Assembly (NCBI RefSeq): GCF_963678635.1
Contig: NW_026971414.1
Location: forward strand, 62,001 to 126,000
DNA length: 64,000 bases
Reading direction: 5' to 3'
Source: Symsagittifera roscoffensis
Lineage: Eukaryota; Xenacoelomorpha; Acoela; Convolutidae
Shown: piece by piece, positions 11,100 through 24,700 of the stretch
How the letters are laid out: each line of letters starts with the position of its first letter
Numbering within the stretch: position 1 is the stretch's first letter
Notes under the pieces: generated by a model
The model's input: the letters and a program-made list of their open reading frames with translations, nothing else
Told to the model about the DNA's origin: nothing
The model's database searches: none
Translations under genes and position numbers: made by a program

Positions 11100-12540
11100 C
11101 CAACTGATTCCATGAAGATGCTTTGTTCACTAAGAAGATTGGATAGTGGTTTGAATTTTTTGGGAAGAAGAAAAGAACACCCTACAGGTTATCCATCCTT
11201 ATAAACTCCTAAATTTTTCACTATATTCTATTCAACACATTCAGTACCCAAAACAACAAGGCTTACTCAGTTGTTTTCTCTGAAGTTTTTTGGTTAAAAA
11301 AATTAACAATCGAACAAGGCATACACTGATGAAGCAATTATTTTAAAATAAAAAAGAAAAGTAATCCAGTCACGTGACCGAGAAAGCAGGAACTGGGGAG
11401 ACTAGGTGCAACACTACAATACCCAGGTCCTTTTTTCGTAGTAGATTTCACAGATCCAGCAGAGTCATGTAGAATTGCAAGTCTAAAAATTTTGGAGTTT
11501 GCAAAAAAATTAACCTTACAGGAATTTCCGTCTCCAATTAGTCCTCTAAAAGGAAACTTTTGGTTCATTTTTTTCAAATGTATGTTCGTGTTCAAAACAA
11601 TACAGACAGAAAGAAAATTATTTTTTTTTATTTGATGAGAAATCTTGCTTTATAATCACAAAAATTCTTAGAATTTCATTCGATTTTTATACGTTCAATT
11701 TTTACAGTGCATTCGTCAATAAACATACAAGATTTCTTGAAAGTCTCACATAACCTAGTAATGAAGGAAGTATATTTTTTGTTTTTTCATATTCTACTCT
11801 TTGTAAATGTAAAGACATTTTTCCATTGATTTCCAGTTCTACGATGTTCTATAAATTCAGCTTTTTTTTGGTATCGGATCAAATCATATGTGAATTTTTC
11901 TGTTACCAATTTGCAGAGTCCTTTCAAAATTATATATTTGTGAGTCTACGTCCAAATTCTGCAAGTTTGGTAATTACTAGGATTCTATAACGGATAGCGA
12001 ATTTTTTTGGAATTTTTCTTGTAGAACAAAATGAAGAAATCCCAATCTATTGTGAAGTTTTGAGATTAATTTTCTTGAAAAACCAATCTTCCAACTCGTA
12101 CTGTTCAATGCGAATGCTAAATAAAAAATAACTTTGAGGACATATATTTAAATTTCTAGACAACAAACATAAATAACACAATTTATTGTACAGTTTGTCC
12201 CAAGTCAATTTTCTTGAAAAGTTGGAAGGAGGGTTCAAAATAAGTTTTGCTTTTATCGATTTTTGGGACAAAGCAAATCTTCCAATTCTTGACTGATTTT
12301 TTGGAATTCGGTATAATTGGGACTAGTGTTTTTTATTGAGTACATTTTTCAATAGAAGAACAGACTGATCAGATGAAGAGAAATGAGAGAAACTTTTTTG
12401 AGATCAATTGAAAATTGAAGTAAAGAATATGACCCATTCAATTAACCATAAAAGGAACTATAATTATGAATGGAGTTTTGGTGTAAAATTATCAATTATG
12501 GAATTATGTAGGTGTTTTTATTCCTAAAAAACCCACAATT
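11100..12540. other. unassigned region with short minus-strand ORFs
   Basis: Minus-strand ORFs at 11338-11595 and 12047-12271 are the longest. The first contains FPFRGLIGDGNSCKVNFFAN and GPGYCSVAPS, the second KLTWDKLYNKLCYLCLL and a stretch of aromatic residues. Neither matches a family I know. The stretch may hold further Polinton remains, since it adjoins the ATPase block, but nothing decisive is visible. Confidence 0.25.
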
Positions 12541-12619
12541 CTCAGCAAAAATTATTGTTCCAGATGGCTACAGTTATGTGTCAAGCTCTCTCCAGCTTTT
12601 ATTCAATTTTTAAGGAAAG

Positions 12620-13080
12620 TTGCTATTTATTTCGGTTTCCAGTGACTTTTACGAAAAATATATAGTAAACCATAGTTTTTGTGTCTCTATCCACAATTCT
12701 TACTGTTCATTGGAAAAGTGTGAGTTCCACATACTTGTGATTGGTTCGTCTTTCGATCAAATTTTACAACGATTGGGTAATTTTCATTTCACATACCAAA
12801 ATATCGATTGTCTTTACACTCTGAACAAATACAGATTTTATTTGAAAATTATTTCGGCAACTGGTGAAATTTTCAATCAGTTGGACCGCGCTGTTCATCA
12901 CAATTCGAAATTGAAAGGAGCAAAAAACAATGCCAAATGTTGCAAAAAAAATACTGTCACGCAAAACGTTCAAACGTCATTATTATGTTCTAACCAAAAA
13001 CTAGCTTCCACACAAACTATCGGTTAAGCTTTTCTGGAAAAAGTTCATTAGGTACAAAATTCAAAATATGAACATGATTT
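12620..13080 (+). pseudogene. plus-strand ORF 'A', whose 3' end is repeated in four tandem units
   Basis: A plus-strand frame of about 95 codons (12620-12910) ends with SATGEIFNQLDRAVHHNSKL. From GEIFNQ (12863) onward the sequence recurs at 14696, 16961 and 18330. In units 3 and 4 the frame stays open through a poly-A tract into MPNVGKKSLLRK and KRHYL. Here an extra base breaks the frame at that tract. The C-terminal part is strongly basic. I do not recognise it. The minus-strand ORF at 12764-12973 is the antisense. The ORF points towards ORF 'B' (28219-28620), so the two are tail to tail across the minisatellite. Whether it is a Polinton gene is unknown. Confidence 0.35.
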
Positions 13081-13345
13081 AGAAAAAAAAACTGAATGCT
13101 TTTTTGATGGTTATGGATTTGTAAATGGTTATCATGTCAATTTTTTTATGAAAAATTAAAATTAGTTTTAATCATCAGTCTATTTTCTTTCATATGCTCA
13201 GGAAATTGCCAAAAAAAACTCAGAATTACCAAAAAATTTGCAAAAAATTCTTCAAACTTGTAAACAAGATGTAAAATTTCTTTTGATTTTGAAGAAGGTG
13301 CAAAAAACAATTTCAAATTTTTTAATAAATTGCAAGAATTGGTTC

Positions 13346-14250
13346 AACTTTTTTGACGAGATGCGAAAAGTGTTTCACTTTTTTCGACAAAATGCGAAAA
13401 GTTTTTCAGTTTTCCTGACAGTGGGCAAAAAATGTTTCACTTTTTTTTGACGAAATCCAAAAAATGTTTCAATTTTTTTGACAAGATGCGAAAAAGATTT
13501 CCATTTCTTTTCGTCAATATGCGAAAATTAATTCATTTTTTTTGACAAAATGCGAAAAGTGCTTCAATTTATTTGCTAAAAAGCTAAAAGTGTTTCATTT
13601 TTTGACAAGTTTTGGAAAGTGCTTCACTTCTTTTGACAAAACGCAAAAGGTGTTTCAATTTTTGACAATAGGTGAAAAGTATTTCACTTTTTGACAAAAT
13701 GCGAAAAGGGTTTCCCTTTTTTTGACAAAACGCGAAAAGTTTTTCTGTTTTTTTGACAAAGTGCGAAAAGTGTTTCAATTTTCTTGACAGTGGGCAAAAA
13801 ATGTTTCCCTTTTTTAGACAAAATCCAAAAAGTGTTTCAATTTTTTTTGACGAGACGCGAAAAAGATTTCCATTTTTTTTCGTCAATATGCGAAAAGTGT
13901 TTCACTTTTTTTGACAAAATGCCAAAAGTGCTTCAATTTGTCTGACAAAATACTAAAAATGTTTCGTTTTTTTACGATATTTGAAAGTGCTTCACTTTTT
14001 TTGACAAAATGCAAAAAGTGTTTCAGTTTTTTGACAATACATGAGAGGTGTTTCACTTTTTTTGACAAAATGCGAAATGTGTTTCTTTTTTTTGACAAAA
14101 TGCGAAAAGTGTCTCGATTTTTTGACAATAGGCGAAAGATATTTCAATTTTTGACAAAAAGCGAAAAGTGTTTCATTTTGTTTGACAAGATGCGAAAATT
14201 GTTTCTATTTTTTTGACAAAAAACAAAAGATAATTCAATTTTTACTATAG
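13346..14250. repeat. 30-31 bp minisatellite array, unit 1
   Basis: About 29 monomers of the type TTTTTTGACAAAATGCGAAA followed by AGTGTTTCA. Variants alternate in the ends (GTGCTTCAATTTG or GTGTTTCATTT). Short ORFs rich in FDKMRKVF (plus) or HFVKKSE (minus) come from the monomer. The mixture of 30 and 31 bp units prevents any long frame. Confidence 0.85.
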
Positions 14251-14549
14251 AGGTTTTTTGACAACCTGCTACGAATCATCGGGTATTTATAACTTGTTTA
14301 CAAATTTTATAGTGTTTTTTCTAAACTATGTGCAAAATTAATCAAGTTTCTCAACATGTGTGCGCATTTGGAGCTCTATTTTAGGTTGTATTTTAATTGC
14401 TTTTCATTGATTTACACTGAACCTCTACTCTATTCTGAAAATTAACATGAAATAGACAAACTAATTAATAACAAAGAACTTAATGAAAACAAAACAACAA
14501 TTTGTGTCAAAAACATTTAATCAGAGAGCTGTCGAGCAGCTGAAGAATT

Positions 14550-14696
14550 CTAGAAGTTCTCTATAGAACGCAGAGCTGGACGAGTTTCCACTGCTGGTGA
14601 TTGTTGTGGAGGGGTGGTTTGGGGCGCCATTGTTTCTGCGAAACCCTCATCTTCATCTTTTTTGAGGGGGCTTTTGGCTGATCCTGCTTCCCCCAG
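14550..14696 (-). pseudogene. 3' end of ORF B, tandem copy 1
   Basis: Homologous to the C-terminal end of ORF B at 28219-28366, but frameshifted, so the minus-strand ORF covering it reads a different Lys/Gln-rich frame. The TAG stop corresponds to 14550-14552. Confidence 0.6.
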
Positions 14697-14901
14697 GTGA
14701 AATTTTCAATCAATTTGACCGCGCTGTTCATCACAATTCGAAACTGAAAGGAGCAAAAAAATGCCAAATGTTGGAAAGAAATCTCTGTTAGGCAAAATGT
14801 TCAAACGTCATTTTTTATGTTCTAACCAAAAACTAGCTTCCACACAAAGTATTGGTTCAGCTGTTCTGAAGAAAGTTCGTAAGGTACAAAACTCAAAATA
14901 A
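14696..14901 (+). pseudogene. 3' end of ORF A, tandem copy 2
   Basis: Begins with GEIFNQFDRAVHHNSKLKGA at the unit junction. A seven-A run at 14755-14761 shifts the frame before the MPNVGKKSLL segment. The equivalent stop is near 14899. Confidence 0.55.
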
Positions 14902-15174
14902 GAACATGATTTAAAAAAATAATTGAATGCTTTTTTGATGGTTATGGATTTTTAAATGGTTATCATGTCAATTTTGCTTTGAAAAATTAAAATTGGTTTT
15001 GATAATCAGTCTATTTTCTTTCATATGCTCAGGAAATTGCCAAAAAAAATCAGAATTACAAAAAAATTTGCAAAAATTTCTTCAAATTTGTAAGCAAGAT
15101 CTAAAATTTTTTTTGATTTTGAAGAAGGTGCAAAAAACGTTTCAAATTTTTTAATAAATTGCAAAAATTGGTTC

Positions 15175-16500
15175 AAATTTTTTGACAAGATGCAAAAATT
15201 GTTTAATTTTTTTCGACAAAATGCGAAAAGTGCTTCAATTTAATTGACAAAAAGCTAAAAGTGTTTCAATTTTTGACACGATTTGGAAAGTGCTTCACAT
15301 TTTTGACAATATTTTAAAAGTTTTACTGTTAATTTTTGACAAAATGCAAAAATGTTTCAATTGTTTTGACAAAATGCGAGAAAATTTTTAAATTTTTTTG
15401 ACACTAGGAGAAAATTATTTCATTTTTTTCGACAAAATTCGAAAATGTTTCAATTTTCTTGACAGTGGGCAAAAATTGTTTCACTTTTGTTGACAAAATA
15501 CGAAATGTGTTTCTTTTTTTTGACAAAATGCGAAAAAGATTTCCATTTTTTGTTCGTCAATATGCGGAAAGTATTTCACTTTTTTTGACAAAATGCGAAA
15601 AGTGCTTCAATTTGTTTGACAAAATGCTAAAATGGTTTCATTTTTTTTGACGAGATGCGAAAAAGATTTTCACTTTTTTTCGTCAATAAGCGAAAAGTAT
15701 TTCACTTTGTTTGACTGCGAAAAGTGGTACAGTATGTTTGACACTATTTTGAAAGTTTTACTGTTTTGTTTGACAAAATGCGAAAAATGTTTCTCTTTTT
15801 TTGACAAAATGCGAAAAGTGCTTCAATTTGTTTGAAAAAAAGCTAAAAGTGTTTCATTTTTTGACAAGATTTGGAAAGTACTTCACTTTTTTGACAAAAC
15901 GCAAAAAGTGTTTCAATTTTTGACAATAGGCGAAAAGTATTTCTTTCTGTGACGAAATGCGAAAAATTTTTCCCTTTTTTTGACAAAACGCGAAAAGTTT
16001 TTCTGTTTTTTTTGACAAAGCGCGAAAAGTGTTTCAATTTTCTTGACAATAGGCAAAAAATGTTTCACTTTTTTTGACAAAATCCAAAAAAATGTTTCAA
16101 TTTTTTTGACGAGACGCGAAAAAGATTTTCATTTTTTTTCGTCAATATGCGAAAAATGCTTCAATTTGTTTGACAAAATGCTAAAAATGTTTCGTTTTTT
16201 GACGATATTTTAAAAGTTTTACTGTTTTTTTTTTGACAAAATAAGATAATATTTCACTTTTTCCGACAAAATGCAAAAATCATTTCAACTTTTTTGACAA
16301 TACATGAGAGGTGATTCACTTTTTTGACAAAATGCGAAATGTGTTTCTTTTTTTTTGACAAAATGCAAAAAGTCTCTCAATTTTTTGACAATAGGCGAAA
16401 ATTATTTCACTTTTTGACAAAATGCGAAAAAAGTTTCAATTTGTTTGACAAGATGCGAAAAAGGTTTCACTTTTTTTGACAAAAAACAAAAGGTAATTCA
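15175..16500. repeat. 30-31 bp minisatellite array, unit 2
   Basis: About 43 monomers of the same family as unit 1, with blocks shared with the large array, for example the GACGAGATGCGAAAAAGATT and TTCGTCAATATGCG variants in the same relative order. Confidence 0.85.
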
Positions 16501-16813
16501 ATTCTTACTACAAAGGTTTTTTGACAACCTGCATAGAACCATCAGGTATTTATAACTTGTTTACAATTTTTTCAGTGTTTTTTCTAAAATGTGTGCGAAA
16601 TTAATCAAGTTTCTTAATATGTGTGCGCATTTGGAACGCTATGTTAGGTTGTGTTTTAATTGCTTTTCATTGATTAACCCTGAACCTCTCGTCTATTCTC
16701 AAAAATAACACGGAATAGAAAAAATTAATTAATAACAAAAAACTAAATTAAAACAAAACAACATTTTAAGTCCAAAACATTTAATCAAAGAGCTGCCGAG
16801 CAGCTGAAGAATT

Positions 16814-16960
16814 CTAGAGGTTCTCTATAGAACGCAGAGCTGCACGAGTCTTCATTGCTGGTGGTTGCTGTGGAGGGGTGTTTTGAGGCGCCATTGTTTC
16901 TGAGAAACCCTCATCTTCATCTTTTGTGAGGAAGCTTTTGGCTGATTCTGCTTCCCCCCA
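16814..16960 (-). pseudogene. 3' end of ORF B, tandem copy 2 (frame kept)
   Basis: The frame is intact from the junction to the stop, reading DEDEGFSETMAPQNTPPQQ and ending ALRSIENL. Upstream of the junction the same minus-strand frame runs into antisense ORF A sequence, so the long ORF at 16814-17023 is chimeric. Confidence 0.6.
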
Positions 16961-17150
16961 GGTGAAATCTTCAATCAATTTGACCGCGCTGTTCATCACA
17001 AATCGAAACTGAAAGCAGCACAAAAAATGCCAAATGTTGGAAAGAAATCTCTGTTACGCAAAATGTTCAAACGTCATTATTTATGTTCTAACCAAAATTT
17101 AGGTTCCAAAAAGTTTTGGTTCAGCTTTTCTGCAGAAAGTTCGTAAGGTA
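16961..17150 (+). pseudogene. 3' end of ORF A, tandem copy 3 (frame kept)
   Basis: Open from GEIFNQFDRAVHH through KMPNVGKKSLLRKMFKRHYL to a changed C-terminus after a local indel in GGTTCCAAAAAG. Upstream it is fused to antisense ORF B. Confidence 0.55.
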
Positions 17151-17429
17151 AAAAACTCAAAATATGAACATGATTTTAAAAAAATAACTGACAGCTTTTT
17201 TTGATGGTTATGGATTTGTAAATGGTTATCATGTCAATTTTTTTTTTAAATTAAAATTAGGTTTGATAATCAGTCTTTTTTCTTTCATGTGCTTAGGAAA
17301 TTGCCAAAAAAAACTCAACATTACTCGAAAATTTGCAAAATTTTATTCAAATTTGTAAAAAAGATGTAAAATTTCTTTTGATTTTGAAAAATTTGAAAAA
17401 CGTTTCAATTTTTTTAACCAATTACAAAG

Positions 17430-17880
17430 ATTGGTTCAATTTTTCTGACAAGATGCGAAAAGTCTTTAATTTTTTTTGACAAAATGCGAAAATTTTTTCA
17501 GTTTTTTTGACGAGATGCGAATAAGATTTCCATTTTTTTCGTCAATATGCGAAAAGTATTTCACTTTTTTTGACAAAATGCGAAAAGTGCTTCAATTTGT
17601 TTGACAAAAAGCTAAAAGTGTTCCATGTTTTGATACGATTTGGAAAGTGCTTTACTTTTTTTGACAAAATGCAAAAAGTGTTTCAATTTTTTGACACTAT
17701 TTTAAAAGTTTTACTGTTTTTTTTGACAAAATGCGAAAAATTTCTCAATTTTTTTTTTGTAATAGGCGAAAATTATTTCAATTTTGACATATTGGGAAAA
17801 GTGTTTCAATTTGCTTGACAAGATGCAAAAAAGGTTTCACTTTTTTTGACAAAAAACAAAAGGTAATTCAATTTTTACTA
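17430..17880. repeat. 30-31 bp minisatellite array, unit 3
   Basis: About 15 monomers, the shortest of the four arrays. It is very similar to the first part of unit 4 (18800-19090), showing that these two units separated most recently. Confidence 0.85.
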
Positions 17881-18183
17881 CAAAGGTTTTTTGACAACCT
17901 GCAACGAACCATCAGGTATTTATAACTTGTTTACAATTTTTTCAGTGTATTTTCTAAAATGTGTGCGAAATTAATCAAGTTTCTTAATATGTGTGCGCAT
18001 TTGGAGCGCTATTTCAGGTTGTGTTTTACTTGCTTTTCATTGATTTATCCTGAACCTCTCGTCTATTCTCAAAATTAACATGGAATAGCAAAAACTAATT
18101 AATAACAAAAAACTAAATTAAAACAAAACAACATTTTAAGTCAAAAACATTTAATCAGAGAGCTGCCAAGCAGCTGAAGAATT

Positions 18184-18329
18184 CTAGAGGTTTTCTATAG
18201 AACGCAGAGCTGCACGAGTTTCCATTGCTGGTGGTTGTTGTGGAGGGGTGTTTTGAGGCGCCATTGTTTCTGAGAAACCCTCATCTTCATCTTTTGTGAG
18301 GAAGCTATTGGCTGATCCTGATTCCCCCA
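18184..18329 (-). pseudogene. 3' end of ORF B, tandem copy 3
   Basis: Homologous to 28219-28366, frameshifted like copy 1. Confidence 0.55.
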
Positions 18330-18545
18330 GGTGAAATTTTCAATCAGTTTGACCGCGCTGTTCATCACAATTTGAAACTGAAAGCAGCAAAACAAATGCC
18401 AAATGTTGGAAAAAAATCTCTCTTACGCAAAATTTTCAAACGTCATTATTTATGATCTAACCAAAAATTAGGTTCCACACAAAGTTTTGGTTCAGCTTTT
18501 CTGCAGAAAGTTCGTAAGGTAAAAAACTCAAAATATGAACATGAT
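18330..18545 (+). pseudogene. 3' end of ORF A, tandem copy 4
   Basis: Open from GEIFNQFDRAVHH through MPNVGKKSLLRKIFKRHYL, then a TGA where the other copies have TGT. The downstream KVRKVKNSKYEHDL segment remains recognisable. Confidence 0.55.
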
Positions 18546-18799
18546 TTATAAAAAATAACTGACTGCTTTTTTTGATGGTTATGGATTTGTAAATGGTTAT
18601 CATGTCAATTTTTTTTTAAAATTAAAATTGTTTTTGATAATCAGTCTTTTTTCTTTCATGTGCTTAGGAAATTGCCACAAAAAAACTCAACATTACTCGA
18701 AAATTTTGCAAAATTTTTTTCAAATTTGTAAAAAAGATGTAAAATTTCTTTTGATTTTGAAAAAATTGAAAAACGTTTCAATTTTTTTAACCAATTGCA

Positions 18800-21700
18800 A
18801 AGATTGGTTCAATTTTTCTGACAAGATGCGAAAAGTCTTTAATTTTTTTTGACAAAATGCGAAAATTTTTTCAGTTTTTTTGACGAGATGCGAATAAGAT
18901 TTCCATTTTTTTTGTCAATATGCGAAAAGTATTTCACTTTTTTTGGCAAAATGCGAAAAGTGCTTCAAATTGTTTGACAAAAAGCTAAAAGTGTTCCATT
19001 TTTTGATACGATTTGGAAAGTGCTTCACTTTTTTTGACAAAATGCAAAAAGTGTTTCAATTTTTTGACACTATTTTAAAAGTTTTACTGTTTTTTTTTGA
19101 CAAAATGCGAAAAATGTTTCTCTTTTTTGACAAAATGCAAAAGATGTTTCAACTTTTTCGAAAAAATGCGAAATGTGTTTCTTTTATTTTGACAAAATGC
19201 GAAAAAGATTTCCAATTTTTTTCGTCAATATGCGGAAAGTATTTCACTTTTTTTGACAAAATGCGAAAAGGGCTTCAACTTGCTTGACAAAATGCTAAAA
19301 GTTTCTCAGTTTTTATGACGAGATGGAAAAAAAATTCCAGTTTTTTCGTCATTATGCAGAAAGTATTTCACTTGTTTTGACAAAATGCGAAAAGTGCTTC
19401 AATTTAATTGACAAAAAGCTAAAAGTGTTTCATTTGCTGACACGATTTGGAAAGTGCTTCACTTTTTTTGACAAAATGCAAAACTGTTTCATTTTTTTTG
19501 ACAAAATGCGAGAAAAGTTTCAGTTTTTTGACTCTAGGCGAAAATTATTTCAATTTTTTCGACAAAATGCAAAAATGTTTCAATTTTCTTGACAGTGGGC
19601 AAAAATTGCTTCACTTTTTTTGACAAAATGCGAAATGTGTTTCTTTCTTTTTTTGACAAAATGCGAAAAAGATTTCCATTTTTTTTGTCAATATGCGGAA
19701 AGTATTTCACTTTTTTTGACAAAATGCGAAAAGTGCTTCAATTTGTTTGACAAAATGCTAAAAGTGTCTCATTTTTTTTGACGAGTTGCGAAAAAGATTT
19801 TCAATTTTCTTCGTCATTATGCGAAAAGTATTTCATTTTTTTTGACAAAATGCGAAAAGTGGTACAATTTGTTTGACAAAATCCTTAAAGTGTTTCATTT
19901 TTTGACAAGATTTGGAAAATGCTTCACTTTTTTGACAAATTGCAAAAAGTGTTTCAGTTTTTTCACAAAACTTTAAAAATTTTTCTGTTTTTTTTGACAA
20001 AATGCGAAAAATGTTTCACTTTTTTCGACAAAATGCGAGAAAATTGTCAAATTTTTTGACACTAGGCGAAAAGTATTTCACTTTTTTCGACAAAATGCAA
20101 AAGATGTTTCAACTTTTTTGAAAAAATGCGAATAGTGTTTCTTTTTTTTGACAAAATGCGAATAAGATTTCCAATTTTTTTGTCAGAGAGTATTTCACTT
20201 GTCTTGACAAAATGCGAAAAGTGCTTCAATTTAATTGACAAAAAGCTAAAAGTGTTTCATTTTTTGACACGATTTGGTAAGTGCTTCACTTTTTTTGATA
20301 AAATGCAAAAATTGTTTCAATTTTTTGACAATATTTTAAAAGTTTTACTGTTTATTTTTTGACAAAATGCAAAACTGTTTCACTTTTTTTCACAAAATGC
20401 GAGAAAAATTTCAATTTTTTTGACACTAGGCAAAAATTGTTTCACTTTTTTCGACAAAATGCAAAAATGTTTCAATTTTCTTGACAGTGGGCAAAAATTG
20501 CTTCACTTTTTTTGACAAAATGCGAAATATAATTCTTTTTTTGACAAAATGCGAAAAAGATTTCCAATTTTTTCGTCAATATGCAGAGAGTATTTCACTT
20601 TTTTTGACAAAATGGAAAAATTGTTTCAATTTTTTGACAATATTTTAAAAGTTTTACTGTTTATTTTTTGACAAAATGCAAAACTGTTTCACTTTTTTTG
20701 ACATAATGCAAGAAAAATTTCAATTTTTTGACACTAGGCGAAAATTGTTTCACTTTTTTCGACAAAATGCAAAAATGTTTCAATTTTTTTGACAGTGGGC
20801 AAAAATTGCTTCACTTTTTTCGACAAAATGCAAAATATGTTTCTTTTTTTGACAAAAAGCGCAAAAGATTTCCATTTTTTTCGTCAATATGCGGAAAGTA
20901 TTTCACTTTTTTTGACAAAATGCTAAAAGTGTTTCATTTTTTTTGACGAGTTGCGAAAATGATTTTCATTTTTTTCGTCATTATGCAAAAAGTATTTCAC
21001 TTTTTTTGACAAAATGCGAAAAGTGGTACAAAATGTTTGACAAAATGCTAAAAGTGTGTCATTTTTTGACAAGATTTGGAAAATGCTTCTTTTTTTTGAC
21101 AAATTGCAAAAAATGTTTCAGTTTTTGACAAAATTTTATAAATTTTACTGTGTTTTTTGACAAAATGCAAAAGATGTTTCAACAATCTGAAAAAATGCGA
21201 GTAGTGTTTCTTTTTTTTTGACAAAATGCGAAAAAGATTTCCAATTTTTTCGTCAATATGCAGAGAGTATTTCACTTGTTTTGACAAAATGCGAAAAGTG
21301 CTTCAATTTATTTGACAAAAAGCTAAAAGTGTTTCATTTTTTGACACGATTTGGAAAGTGCTTCACTTTTTTTGGTAAAATGCAAAAATTGTTTCAATTC
21401 TTTGACAATATTTTAAAAGTTTTACTGTTTATTGTTTTTCACAAAATGCCAAACTGTTTCACTTTTTTTGACAAAATGCAAGAAAAATTTCAGTTTATTG
21501 ACACTAGGCGAAAATTGTTTCACTTTTTTCGACAAAATGCAAAAATGTTTCAATTTTCTTGACAGTGGGCAAAAATTGCTTCACTTTTTTGAAAAAATGC
21601 GAAATATGTTTCTTTTTTTTTGACAAAAAGCGAAAAAGATTTCCATTTTTTTTCGTGAATATGCGGACAGTATTTCACTTTTTTTGACAAAATGCGAAAA

Positions 21701-24700
21701 GTGCTTCAATTTGTTTGACAAAATTCTAAAAGTGTTTCATTTTTTTTGACGAGTTGCGAAAAAGATTTTCATTTTTTTCGTCAATATGCGAAAAGCAATT
21801 CACTTTTTTTGACAAAATGCGAAAAGTGGTACAAATTGTTTGACAAAATGCTAAAAGTGTTTCATTTTTTGACAAGATTTGGAAAATGCTTCTTTTTTTT
21901 GACAAATTGCAAAAAATGTTTCATTTTTTTGACAAATTTAAAAAATTTTACTGTTTTTTTTTGACAAAATGCGAAAAATGTTTCTTTTTTTTGACAAAAA
22001 GCGAGAAAAGTTTCAAATTATTTGACACTAGGCGAAAATTATTTCACTTTTTTTGACAAAACGCAAAAAATGTTTGAATTTTTCTGAAAAAATGCGACAT
22101 GTGTTTCTTTTTTTTTGACAAAATGCGAAAAAGATTTCCAATTTTTTTCGTCAATATGCGGAAAATATTTGACTTTTTATGACAAAATGCTAAAAGTGTC
22201 TCAGTTTTTATGACGAGATGCGAAAAAGATTTCCAGTTCTTTCGTCAATATGCAGGGAGTATTTCATCTGTTTTGTCAAAATGCAAAAAATGCTTCAATT
22301 TAATTGACAAAAACCTAAAAGTGTTTCATTTTTTGACACGATTTGGAAAATGCTTCACTTTTTTTGACAAAATGCAAAAATTGTTTCAATTTTTTGACAA
22401 TCTTTTAAAATTTTTACTGTTTATTTTTTGACAAAATGCAAAACTGTTTCACTTTTTTTGACAAAATGCAAAAATGTTTCAATTGTTTTGACATTAGGCG
22501 AAAATTATTTCACTTTTTTTCGACAAAAAATGAAAAAAATGTTTCATTTTTTTTGACAAAATGCGAAATGAGTTTCATTTGTTTTGACAAAATGCAAAAA
22601 TGTTTCAATTTTCTGTCAATAGGCGAATCGTATTTCAATTTTTTTAACAAAATGCGAAAAATGCTTCAATTTGTTTGACAAAATGCAAGTGTTTCTTTTT
22701 TTGTGACGAGTTGCGAAAAAGATTTTTAATTATTTCGTCAATATGCGAAAAGTATTTCACTTTTTTTGACAAAATGCGAAAAGTGCTTCAATTTGTTTGA
22801 CAAAATTCTAAAAGTGTTTCATTTTTTTTGACGAGTTGCGAAAAAGATTTTCATTTTTTTCGTCATTATGCGAAAAGCAATTCACTTTTTTTGACAAAAT
22901 GCGAAAAATGGTACAAATTGTTTGACAAAATGCTTAAAGTGTTTCATTTTTTGACAAGATTTGGAAAATGCTTCTTTTTTTTGACAAATTGCAAAAAATG
23001 TTTCAGTTTTTTGACAAATTTCAAAAATTTTACTGTTTTTTTTTGACAAAATGCGAAAAATGTTTCTTTTTTTTGACAAAAAGCGAGAAAAGTTTCAAAT
23101 TATTTGACACTAGGCGAAAATTATTTCACTTTTTTTGACAAAATGCAAAAAATGTTTGAATTTTTCTGAAAAAATGCGACATGTGTTTCTTTTTTTTTGA
23201 CAAAATGCGAAAAAGATTTCCAAATTTTTTCGTCAATATGCGGAAAGTATTTCACTTTTTTTGACAAAATGCTAAAAGTGTCTCAGTTTTTATGACGAGA
23301 TGCGAAAAAGATTTTCAGTTCTTTCGTCAATATGCAGGGAGTATTTCATCTGTTTTGTCAAAATGCAAAAAATGCTTCAATTTAATTGACAAAAACCTAA
23401 AAGTGTTTCATTTTTTGACACGATTTGGAAAATGCTTCACTTTTTTTGACAAAATGCAAAAATTGTTTCAATTTTTTGACAATCTTTTATAATTTTTACT
23501 GTTTATTTTTTGACAAAATGCAAAACTGTTTCACTTTTTTTGACAAAATGCAAAAATGTTTCAAATGTTTTGACATTAGGCGGAAAGTATTTCACTTTTT
23601 TCGACAAAATGCAAAAGATGTTTCAATTTTCTTGACGGTGGGCAAAAATTGCTTCACTTTTTGACAAAATGCGAAATGTGTTTCTTTTTTTTTGACAAAA
23701 TGCGAAAAAAATATCCATTTTTTTTCGTCAATATGCGGAAAGTATTTCAATTTTTTAACAAAATGCGAAAAATGCTTCAATTTGTTTGACAAAATGCAAG
23801 TGTTTCTTTTTTTGTGACGAGTTGCGAAAAAGATTTTCATTTTTTTGTCAATATGCCAAAAGTATTTCACTTTTTTTGACAAAATGCGAAAAATGGTACA
23901 ATTTGTTTGACAAAATGCTAAAAATGTTTCATTTTTGACAAGATTTGGAAAATGCTTCAATTTTTTTAACAAATTGCAAAAAGTATTTCAATTTTTTGAC
24001 AATATTTTAAAAATTTTACTGTTTTTTTTTGACAAAATGCGAAAAATGTTCCATTTTTTTTGACAAAATGCGAAATGAGTTTCATTTGTTTTGACAAAAT
24101 GCAAAAATGTTTCATTTTTCTGTCAATAGGCGAATCGTATTTCACTTCTTTTAACAAAATGCGAAAAATGCTTCAATCTGTTTGACAAAATGCAAGTGTT
24201 TCTTTTTTTGTGACGAGTTGCGAAAAAGATTTTTAATTATTTCGTCAATATGCGAAAAGTATTTCACTTTTTTTGACAAAATGCGAAAAGTGCTTCAATT
24301 TGTTTGACAAAATGCTAAAAGTGTTTCATTTTTTTTGACGAGTTGCGAAAATGATTTTCATTTTTTTCGTCATTATGCAAAAAGTATTTCACTTTTTTTG
24401 ACAAAATGCGAAAAGTGGTACAAAATGTTTGACAAAAAGCTAAAAGTGTTCCATTTTTTGATACGATTTGGAAAGTATTTCACTTTTTTTGACAAAATGC
24501 TAAAAGTGTCTCAGTTTTTATGACGAGATGCGAAAAAGATTTTCAGTTCTTTCGTCAATATGCAGGGAGTATTTCATCTGTTTTGTCAAAATGCAAAAAA
24601 TGCTTCAATTTAATTGACAAAAACCTAAAAGTGTTTCATTTTTTGACACGATTTGGAAAATGCTTCACTTTTTTTGACAAAATGCAAAAATTGTTTCAAT

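Larger units (their letters stand above)
5285..11100 (-). mobile_element. degenerate Maverick/Polinton gene block
   Basis: Seven or more minus-strand coding remnants lie head to tail: ATPase, an unassigned ORF, integrase, a minor-capsid candidate, a small basic protein, the capsid protein and an adenain-like protease. The combination of retroviral-type integrase, FtsK/HerA-type ATPase, adenovirus-type protease and F54H12.2-type capsid protein is diagnostic of Maverick/Polinton (adintovirus-related) elements. All genes carry stops and frameshifts. I could not find the long terminal inverted repeats or 6-bp target duplications typical of intact elements, so the ends given are only those of recognisable coding. 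Confidence 0.85.
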